DNA of 64,000 bases. It comes from AR12 sp036265915. GTDB lineage: Bacteria; Methylomirabilota; Methylomirabilia; Rokubacteriales; CSP1-6. The DNA lies in the NCBI GenBank assembly GCA_036265915.1, contig DATAOC010000043.1, forward strand, positions 10,910-74,909, written 5' to 3'. How positions within the stretch are numbered: position 1 is the stretch's first letter; every line of letters begins with the position of its first letter. The position numbers and the translations under genes are program-made. Positions 57,924 to 64,000 of this stretch are shown here, piece by piece. The notes beneath the pieces were generated by a model. It was not told where the DNA came from and searched no databases. It was given only the letters and a program-made list of their open reading frames with translations.

Positions 57924-59515
57924 GAGACATCCGAGCGCACGCCGGCATGCCGATCAAGCCCGTCTACGGCGCCGAGGATCTGGCCGGCCGCGACGCCGAC
58001 CGCGACATCGGCCGGCCCGGCGAGTTTCCGTACACGCGCGGGATCCACCGGCACATGTACCGCGAGCGGCTGTGGACGATGCGGCAGTACATCGGCTTCG
58101 GCACGCCGGAGGAGACGAACGCGCGCTTCAAGTACCTGATGGCCCACGGCCAGGACGCCCTGAACGTGGCGTTCGACCTGCCGACGCAGCTCGGGCTCGA
58201 TTCCGACGATCCGCGCGCCGAGGGCGAGGTGGGACGCGTCGGCATGGCCATCGACACGCTGGCCGACATGGAAGCCGCCTTCGCCGGCATTCCGCTGGAC
58301 CGCGTGAGCGTCTCGCTCACCATCAACGGCATGGCGGCGCCGATCACGGCCATGTACTACGCGGTTGCCGACAAGCAGGGGGCCGCCGCCGACCGTGTGG
58401 TGACGACGCCGCAGAACGACATCCTCAAGGAGTTCATCGCGCGCGGCACGTGGATCTATCCGGTCGAGCCGTCGCTGCGGCTGGTGGCCGACCTCATCGA
58501 GTTCTCGGCGCGGCGGTATCCGCGCTCCAACCCCGTGTCGGTGTGCGGCTATCACATCCGCGAGGCCGGCTGCACCACCGCGCAGGAGATGGCGTACGGG
58601 CTGTGCATCGCCGCCGCCTACGTCGACATGATGCTCCGGCGCGGCATGGACGTCGACGACTTCGCGCCGCGTATCTCCTTCAACTTCACGGCGTGGGGCA
58701 AGATCTTCGAGGAGGCCGCGAAGTTCCGCGCCGGGCGGCGCCTCTACGCGCGGATGCTGCGCGAGCGCTTCGGCGCGCGCAACCCCAGGTCGTGGATGTT
58801 CCGCGCCCTCATCGGCGGCGGCGGCTCGGCCTTCGTGGTGCAGGAGCCCGAGAACAACATCGTGCGCGGCGCCTACATCGCGCTGGCGGCCGCGCTGAGC
58901 GGCGCCCAGACGATGGCGCTGCCGACCTACGACGAGGCGTACACGATCCCGTCCGCCAAGGCGCAGCTCATCGCGCTGCGGACGATGCAGATCTGCGCGG
59001 AGGAATCCGGCGCCGCCGACACCGTCGACCCGCTCGGTGGCTCGTACTACGTCGAGGCGCTCACCAATGCGATGGAGGAGCAGATCCTGGCCGAGATGGC
59101 CGCCGTGGAGCGGATGGGCGGCATCGTGGAGGCGGTCAAGACGGGTGCCATCCAGGCCGAGGTCGCGCGGCAGGCCTACCTGTTCGAGCAGAAGCTGGCC
59201 TCCGGCGAGATCCCGAAGGTCGGCGTGAACTGTCACGTCGCCGATGGCGCCGCCGAGGCCGATCGCGACGTCGAGCTCTACGCGTTCGACCCGGCCGCGG
59301 CCGAGACGCAGCTGGCCAGGCTTGCGCGCGTTCGGCGCGAGCGCGACGACGCGGCCGTCCGCGCCGCGCTGCGGCGGCTCGGTGATGCCGCGCGAGGCCG
59401 GGGCAACCTCATGGAGCCGATCCTCGAGGCGGTGAGCGCCTACGCGACGCTGGGCGAGATGAACGGCGCGATGAAGGACGTGTTCGGTGAGCACAAGGAG
59501 CCGATCCGATGGTGA
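57920..59515 (+). CDS. B12-dependent acyl-CoA mutase large subunit, divergent (methylmalonyl-CoA mutase family)
   Basis: A 531-residue TIM-barrel subunit of the MCM/ICM/HCM family. Shared blocks: FPYTRGIHRHMY, TMRQYIGFGTPEE with Tyr57 (Tyr89 of methylmalonyl-CoA mutase), TTPQNDILKEF, PSLR with Arg187, and GYHIREAG with His212. Differences are notable: the usual HTN after QSL reads ALP (residues 333-335), SLTAQ reads AFVVQ (304-308), and FFF-type strand reads SFNFTAWG. So it is a mutase with an unassigned substrate. ATG overlaps the hydrolase stop. No MeaB-like chaperone is in the window. Confidence 0.88.
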   Translation: MRDIRAHAGMPIKPVYGAEDLAGRDADRDIGRPGEFPYTRGIHRHMYRERLWTMRQYIGFGTPEETNARFKYLMAHGQDALNVAFDLPTQLGLDSDDPRAEGEVGRVGMAIDTLADMEAAFAGIPLDRVSVSLTINGMAAPITAMYYAVADKQGAAADRVVTTPQNDILKEFIARGTWIYPVEPSLRLVADLIEFSARRYPRSNPVSVCGYHIREAGCTTAQEMAYGLCIAAAYVDMMLRRGMDVDDFAPRISFNFTAWGKIFEEAAKFRAGRRLYARMLRERFGARNPRSWMFRALIGGGGSAFVVQEPENNIVRGAYIALAAALSGAQTMALPTYDEAYTIPSAKAQLIALRTMQICAEESGAADTVDPLGGSYYVEALTNAMEEQILAEMAAVERMGGIVEAVKTGAIQAEVARQAYLFEQKLASGEIPKVGVNCHVADGAAEADRDVELYAFDPAAAETQLARLARVRRERDDAAVRAALRRLGDAARGRGNLMEPILEAVSAYATLGEMNGAMKDVFGEHKEPIRW

Positions 59516-59528
59516 GCGCGTTCCAGGC

Positions 59529-61799
59529 GTGAGCGCGCTGGCGGTCATCGGCAAGGCGACGCCGAAGAAGGACGGTGCCGACAAGGTCACCGGCCGCACG
59601 CGCTTCCTGCACGACTTGACGCTGCCGCGCATGGCGGTGGGCAAGATCCTGCGCGCCGGTCACCCGCACGCGCGCATCGCGCGCATCGACACGACGCGGG
59701 CGGCGGCGCTGCCCGGCGTGGTGGCCGTCATCACGGCCGCCGACGTCGAGCAACAGCGATTCGGGTTCGCCAAGGACCAGACGGCGCTCAAGGGCGGCAC
59801 GGTGCGCTGCATCCGCGACGAGGTGGCGGCGGTGGCGGCGGAGAGCGCGGCGATCGCCGAGGAAGCGCTCGCGCTGATCGACGTCGAGTACGAGCCGCTG
59901 CCCGCCGTCTTCGATCCGGAGGCGGCGCTGCGGCCGGGCGCGCCGCGCGTGCACGAGGACCGTGCCGACAACGCGACCGACCTCCGCTATCACTTCACCC
60001 ACGGCGACGTCGACGGTGCCTTCGCCACCGCCGCCGCCGTGGTGGCCGGCGAGTACCGGCTGAACTTCGTCACCACCGCCTGCCTGGGCACCATGGTCGC
60101 CATCGCCGACTGGGACGCGCAGGGCAGCCTGACGATGTGGTCGACGACCCAGGTGCCGTTCCTCTACCAGCGGGAGCTGGCGCAAGCGCTCGGCATCACC
60201 GGCGACCGCGTGCGCGTCATGCAGCCACCGGTCGGCGGCAACTTCGGGCGCGGCCTCGATCTCTATCCGATCGACGTCATCGCGGCCCTGCTCGCGCGCC
60301 GCGCCCGCCGGCCGGTGAAGGTCGAGTTCGAGCGCCTCGAGGAGTTCGTGGCCAGCCCGACCCGGGAGCCGTGCCTCATCCGGCTGCGGACGGCCGCGGA
60401 TGCCTCGGGCCGCCTGCTCGCGCGCGACTGTCACGTGGTGATCGACAACGGCGCCTACGTCTCCTGGGGCTCGACGACGCCGTACGTGATGCTGTCCACG
60501 GTGGCCGGCCTCTACCGGGTGCCGAACGTCCGCTTCGACACGACGATCGCCTACACCAACAACCCGTACTCGGGCTCGATGCGCGGCTACGGAAACCTCG
60601 AGTCGACGTTTGCCGTCGAGTCGCAGATGGACGAGCTGGCCGACCGCCTGGGCCTCGACCGTCTCGAGATCCGGCGTCGCAACGCCACCGCGCCGGGCGA
60701 CGCGAACCCGCAGGGCTTCGCCATCACCTCCTGCGCGATGCGCGAGTGCCTCGAGGCGGCGGCGGAGGCGGTGGCCGCGGACGCGCCGCCGCCGCGGCCC
60801 GGCTGGCGGCGTGGGCTGGGCTACGCGGCGATGTTCCACGTCGGCGGGGGCGCCCGCATCTACCGTTCGGACGGCTGCGGCGCGATCGTCAAGCTGGATG
60901 ACTTCGGCAAGGTGTCGCTGCTCACCGGCGCCACCGAGATCGGCCAGGGCTCCGAGACGGTGCTCGCGATGATCGTGGCCGAGACGCTCGGCATTCCGCT
61001 CGAGCGCGTGGACGTGCTGAACTCCGACACCGCCGTCAAGCCCTGGGACGTCGGCGTGCACGCGAGCCGGACGACGTTCGTCGCCGGCAATGCGGCGCGG
61101 CTCGCAGCCGAGAAGCTGCGCGCGTCGCTGCTGGCCATGGCCGCCGAGCAGCTCGACGAGCCCGCGCACCACCTGGACGCGCGCGACGGCTTCGTCTTCG
61201 TCGCCGCCGAGCCGCAGCGGCGGCTGCCGTACGATCGCGTGGCGCGCGGCGGACACTACCAGGCCGGCGGCCGCACGCTGGTGGCGGAGGCCTTCTACGA
61301 TCCGCCCACTACGATGCTCGACAAGGATCTGCGCGGCAACGTCTCGGCCGCCTACGGCTTCGCCGCCCAGGCGGTGCTGCTCGACGTCGATCCCGTCACC
61401 GGGCGCATCGAGGTGCGGCGGGTGGCCTCGGCGCACGACGTCGGCCGGGCACTCAACCCGCTGGCGGCCGAGGGGCAGATCCACGGCGGCATCCACATGG
61501 GCCTCGGCTACGCGCTCAGCGAGCGGCTCGTGGTCGACGAGGGCCAGGTGCTGACGGCGACCTTCATGGATTACGCCGTGCTCAAGGCGTCCGACATGCC
61601 GGAGCTGGTGGTGCGGCTGATCGAGACGCAGGACGTCGAGGGACCGTTCGGCGCCAAGGGCCTCGGCGAGTCCGGCGTGATTCCGGTCTCGGCCGCCGTC
61701 GCGAACGCCGTGCACGACGCCATCGGCGTCCGCTTCGCCGAGCTGCCCATCACGCCCGCGCGCGTCCACGCGGCGCTGGCGGCGCAGGCCGCGCGATGA
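59529..61799 (+). CDS. Molybdenum hydroxylase large subunit (xanthine dehydrogenase family)
   Basis: A 756-residue molybdopterin-binding subunit. Blocks: KKDGADKVTGRTRF at the start, VGGNFGRG near 225-240, a SGSMRGYGNLE segment, TGATEIGQGSETV, and the C-terminal GAKGLGESG with the catalytic Glu. Motifs are closest to 4-hydroxybenzoyl-CoA reductase and related hydroxylases. The FAD and 2Fe-2S subunits that normally accompany it are not adjacent. It would hydroxylate or reduce an aromatic or N-heterocyclic substrate. GTG start 13 nt after the mutase stop. Confidence 0.88.
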   Translation: MSALAVIGKATPKKDGADKVTGRTRFLHDLTLPRMAVGKILRAGHPHARIARIDTTRAAALPGVVAVITAADVEQQRFGFAKDQTALKGGTVRCIRDEVAAVAAESAAIAEEALALIDVEYEPLPAVFDPEAALRPGAPRVHEDRADNATDLRYHFTHGDVDGAFATAAAVVAGEYRLNFVTTACLGTMVAIADWDAQGSLTMWSTTQVPFLYQRELAQALGITGDRVRVMQPPVGGNFGRGLDLYPIDVIAALLARRARRPVKVEFERLEEFVASPTREPCLIRLRTAADASGRLLARDCHVVIDNGAYVSWGSTTPYVMLSTVAGLYRVPNVRFDTTIAYTNNPYSGSMRGYGNLESTFAVESQMDELADRLGLDRLEIRRRNATAPGDANPQGFAITSCAMRECLEAAAEAVAADAPPPRPGWRRGLGYAAMFHVGGGARIYRSDGCGAIVKLDDFGKVSLLTGATEIGQGSETVLAMIVAETLGIPLERVDVLNSDTAVKPWDVGVHASRTTFVAGNAARLAAEKLRASLLAMAAEQLDEPAHHLDARDGFVFVAAEPQRRLPYDRVARGGHYQAGGRTLVAEAFYDPPTTMLDKDLRGNVSAAYGFAAQAVLLDVDPVTGRIEVRRVASAHDVGRALNPLAAEGQIHGGIHMGLGYALSERLVVDEGQVLTATFMDYAVLKASDMPELVVRLIETQDVEGPFGAKGLGESGVIPVSAAVANAVHDAIGVRFAELPITPARVHAALAAQAAR

Positions 61800-61809
61800 G
61801 GCGAGCGGC

Positions 61810-63003
61810 GTGAAGCTGCTCGAGGGCGTGCGCGTGCTGGATCTCTCGCGAATGCTGGCCGGGCCGTACGGGTCCATGCTGCTCGCCGACCATGGCGCCG
61901 AGGTGATCAAGGTCGAGGAGACCGATGGCGGCGATCCGATGCGCGCGATGGGACCACCGTTCCTCGGCGACGGCGAGTCGGCGTACTTCCTGGCCATCAA
62001 CCGCAACAAGAAGTCGATCGCGGTCGACCTCACGCAGGACGCCGGCCGGCGCGTCTTCCACGATCTGGTCGCCCACGCCGACGTCGTGTGGGAAAACTTC
62101 CGGCCCGGCATCATGACGCGCCTCGGCTGCGACTACGCCGCGCTCTCCGCCCTCAATCCGGGGATCGTGATGTGCTCGATCTCCGCCTACGGCCTGGACG
62201 GTCCGTATCGTGACTGGCCGGCCTTCGACCTGGCGCTGCAGGCGATGGGCGGCGGCATGTCGGTCACCGGCGAGGCGGGCCGGCGGCCGGTTCGCATGGG
62301 ACTGCCCATCGGCGATCTCGCCGGCGGTCTCTTCGGCGCCTTCGCCGTCGCCGGCGCGCTGTTCCGCCGCTCGCAGACCGGGCGCGGCGCCCACGTCGAC
62401 CTCTCGCTGCTCGACTGCCAGGTCTCGCTGCTGTCGTATCTCGCGCAATATTTCTGGACCGACGGGCAGGTGCCGCAGCCCATGGGCTCCGCCCACACAT
62501 CGGTGGTGCCCTATCAGGCGCTCGCGACGCGCGACGGCTACCTGATCGTCGCCGTCTTCGCCGAGAAGTTCTGGCGCGCGTTCTGTGAGGCCGTCGAGCG
62601 ACCCGACTGGACGGCCGATCCTCGGTTCGCGCTCAACCGCGACCGCGTCGCCAACCGGGACGCGCTCATGCCGGAGATCGAGCGCGCGCTCGCGACGCGG
62701 ACGACGCGCGAGTGGCTGGAGCGGCTGCAGGCGGCCGGCGTGCCGGCCACGCCGATCCAGACGGTCGACCGCGTGCTCGCCGACCCTCAGGTGCTCCACC
62801 GGCGGATGGTCGTCCAGCTGACGCACGAGCGTCTGGGCGCGATGCCGACGCTCGGCACGCCGGTCAAGGTCGATGGAGTCATGGGACTCGACGTGACGGC
62901 GGCGCCGCGTCTCGGGCAGCACACGGACGAGATCCTGACCACACGGTTGAAATATTCCGGCGAGTGCGTGGCCGCGCTCCGCCAGCAGGGAGTCATCGCG
63001 TGA
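61810..63003 (+). CDS. Family III CoA-transferase (CaiB/BaiF)
   Basis: A 397-residue enzyme. VRVLDLSRMLAGPYGSMLLADHGAEVIKVE is the family start; the catalytic Asp is in WPAFDLALQAMGG. It moves CoA from a donor such as succinyl-CoA to a pathway acid, and is a plausible entry or recycling step for the mutase and beta-oxidation enzymes upstream. GTG start 10 nt after the previous stop. The next gene overlaps its stop. Confidence 0.9.
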   Translation: MKLLEGVRVLDLSRMLAGPYGSMLLADHGAEVIKVEETDGGDPMRAMGPPFLGDGESAYFLAINRNKKSIAVDLTQDAGRRVFHDLVAHADVVWENFRPGIMTRLGCDYAALSALNPGIVMCSISAYGLDGPYRDWPAFDLALQAMGGGMSVTGEAGRRPVRMGLPIGDLAGGLFGAFAVAGALFRRSQTGRGAHVDLSLLDCQVSLLSYLAQYFWTDGQVPQPMGSAHTSVVPYQALATRDGYLIVAVFAEKFWRAFCEAVERPDWTADPRFALNRDRVANRDALMPEIERALATRTTREWLERLQAAGVPATPIQTVDRVLADPQVLHRRMVVQLTHERLGAMPTLGTPVKVDGVMGLDVTAAPRLGQHTDEILTTRLKYSGECVAALRQQGVIA

Positions 63004-64000
63004 ACGTCGCCGTCCTCGGAGGCAGCCACGGAGCCTACGCCACCGCCGCCGACCTGGCCCTCGCCGGTCATCGCGTCCGGCTGTGGCGCCGCAAGAAAGA
63101 AGATCTCGCCCCGCTCGCCGGCGGCATCACGCTCATGGCGGAGGGCCGTCAGGGCCTCGCCAAGCTCGAGCGCGCGACGGCCGACCTGCGCGAGGCCGCG
63201 GAAGGCGCCGACGTCGTCGTGGTGCCGCTGCCGGCCACCACCCACGAGGACGTCGGCCGCCGGCTCGCCTCCGTACTGACGGAGCGGCAGGTGGTGCTGC
63301 TCACGCCGGGGACGCTCGGCTCGTTCGTGATCGCGCGCGAGATCGCGCGCGCCGGCGGCACGCTGCCGCTCGCGCTCGCGGAGACCGGCACGCTGCCGTA
63401 CCTCACGCGCAAGACCGGTCCGGCGGCCGTCGCGGCGCCGGTGCGCGCGGCGAACCTGCCGGTGGGCGTCTTTCCGGCGTCGCGCTCGAAGGAGGCGCTG
63501 GCGCGCGTCACCGAGCTGTTCCCGGCCACGCGGCCATGCGTGGACGCGGTCGACGTGGCGCTGAACAACGCGGGCCCGGTGATCCACCCGCCGCTCGTGC
63601 TCGTCAACGCGGCGGCCATCGACGCCGGCCGCTTCGACGTCCACGCCGCCGGCACCACGCCGAGCGCGCGCAAGCTCATCGACGGCGTCGACGCCGAGCG
63701 CGTGGCCGCGCGGAGGGGCTGGGGCTACCCGGCTCCGCACTACGAGCTCGCGACGTACTACGACGAGGCGCGCGCGACCGAGGGGCTGTACGGCGCCGGG
63801 GCCAAGCAGAAGCTCGTCGCCAGCGGCCTCTGGGCCGAGATGCTGACGTTCGAGCACCGCTACGTGACCGAGGACGTCGCGCTCGGGCTGCCGTTGCTCG
63901 AGTCGGCGGCGCGGACGGTGTCGACGGCGTCGCCCACCGTGTCCGGCCTGCTCGGCGTGTTCGGCACGCTGCTCGGCACCACGCTCGCCGGCCGCGGGCG
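63000..64000 (+). CDS. Opine/octopine dehydrogenase-like NAD(P)-dependent protein, 3' truncated
   Basis: At least 333 residues, running off the right edge without a stop. It has a Rossmann start (VAVLGGSHGAYATAADLALAGH), then GTLPYLTR, NNAGPVIHPPLVLVN with the conserved His of NAD/NADP octopine dehydrogenases, and FEHRYVTEDVALGLPLLES. Family members join or split keto acids and amino acids. GTG overlaps the CoA-transferase stop (GTGA), so it belongs to the same operon. Confidence 0.85.
   Translation, partial: MNVAVLGGSHGAYATAADLALAGHRVRLWRRKKEDLAPLAGGITLMAEGRQGLAKLERATADLREAAEGADVVVVPLPATTHEDVGRRLASVLTERQVVLLTPGTLGSFVIAREIARAGGTLPLALAETGTLPYLTRKTGPAAVAAPVRAANLPVGVFPASRSKEALARVTELFPATRPCVDAVDVALNNAGPVIHPPLVLVNAAAIDAGRFDVHAAGTTPSARKLIDGVDAERVAARRGWGYPAPHYELATYYDEARATEGLYGAGAKQKLVASGLWAEMLTFEHRYVTEDVALGLPLLESAARTVSTASPTVSGLLGVFGTLLGTTLAGRG

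Noticed and set aside
59409..62114. A 901-codon minus-strand open frame opposite the mutase, Mo hydroxylase and CoA-transferase genes
   Set aside because: It runs across three well-supported genes, has no recognisable motif and has a composition typical of antisense reading.

Overview
The window is high-GC, dense bacterial DNA (roughly two thirds or more G+C by eye). It carries about 68 protein genes and no rRNA, tRNA, CRISPR array or insertion sequence that I can recognise. The gene mix points to a metabolically broad, uncultivated-type soil heterotroph: LigD-type DNA repair, PF04392 solute-binding protein, hydantoinase A/B, several acyl-CoA enzymes, family III CoA-transferase, a molybdenum hydroxylase, DUF72, CsbD and DUF1326/DUF2182. 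A Rokubacteria/Methylomirabilota-like or deep proteobacterial source fits, but this is inference from gene content only.

1-10.3 kb: a left-truncated sugar/nucleoside-type ABC permease, an Asp/Glu racemase, LigD (Pol-PE-Lig), an SDR, then a co-directional run DUF2182, DUF1326, periplasmic binding protein, two TPR proteins and an epoxide-hydrolase-like enzyme, closed by a strong hairpin. 10.3-17.6 kb: small stress and housekeeping genes on both strands, including a CsbD gene behind a sigma-54 type promoter, an MFS exporter behind an ECF-type promoter, and two micro-proteins (26 and 51 residues). 17.7-23.8 kb: a TcuA-like flavoprotein, an Fe-S helicase, Nudix and amidohydrolase genes, and an ECF sigma gene followed by an O6-alkylguanine transferase carrying an Ada zinc domain at its C-terminus.

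23.8-39.4 kb: a very large cyclase/ATPase/TPR regulator, an NHL protein, a pterin dehydratase, a 171-bp near-perfect inverted repeat, an iron alcohol dehydrogenase, a second CsbD gene with a sigma-54 type promoter, an acyl-CoA synthetase, a membrane cyclase with a c-type haem motif, a second DUF72 gene, and a run of small metabolic enzymes. 39.4-47.2 kb: a PEP-CTERM-like protein, apt, 3-hydroxybutyryl-CoA dehydrogenase, a metal ABC permease plus binding protein, an acetamidase-like protein, an acyl-CoA dehydrogenase and a Xer recombinase.

47.2 kb to the right edge: a GntR/UTRA regulator with a palindromic site at its promoter heads at least 13 further same-strand genes, most of them joined by 1-4 nt stop/start overlaps. 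They encode hydantoinase A and B, acyl-CoA dehydrogenase, HAD hydrolase, MaoC hydratase, thiolase, 3-hydroxyacyl-CoA dehydrogenase, a DUF35 protein, a B12-binding subunit, a dehalogenase-like hydrolase, a divergent B12 acyl-CoA mutase, a molybdenum hydroxylase large subunit, a CoA-transferase and an opine-dehydrogenase-like protein. This looks like one inducible pathway that opens a nitrogen-containing or cyclic substrate, activates it to a CoA ester, rearranges its skeleton and feeds it into beta-oxidation. It is the best candidate for an undescribed system here.

A cross-cutting feature is that many genes lack a Shine-Dalgarno sequence and instead have a -10-like hexamer 5-9 nt before the start codon, suggesting common leaderless transcripts.
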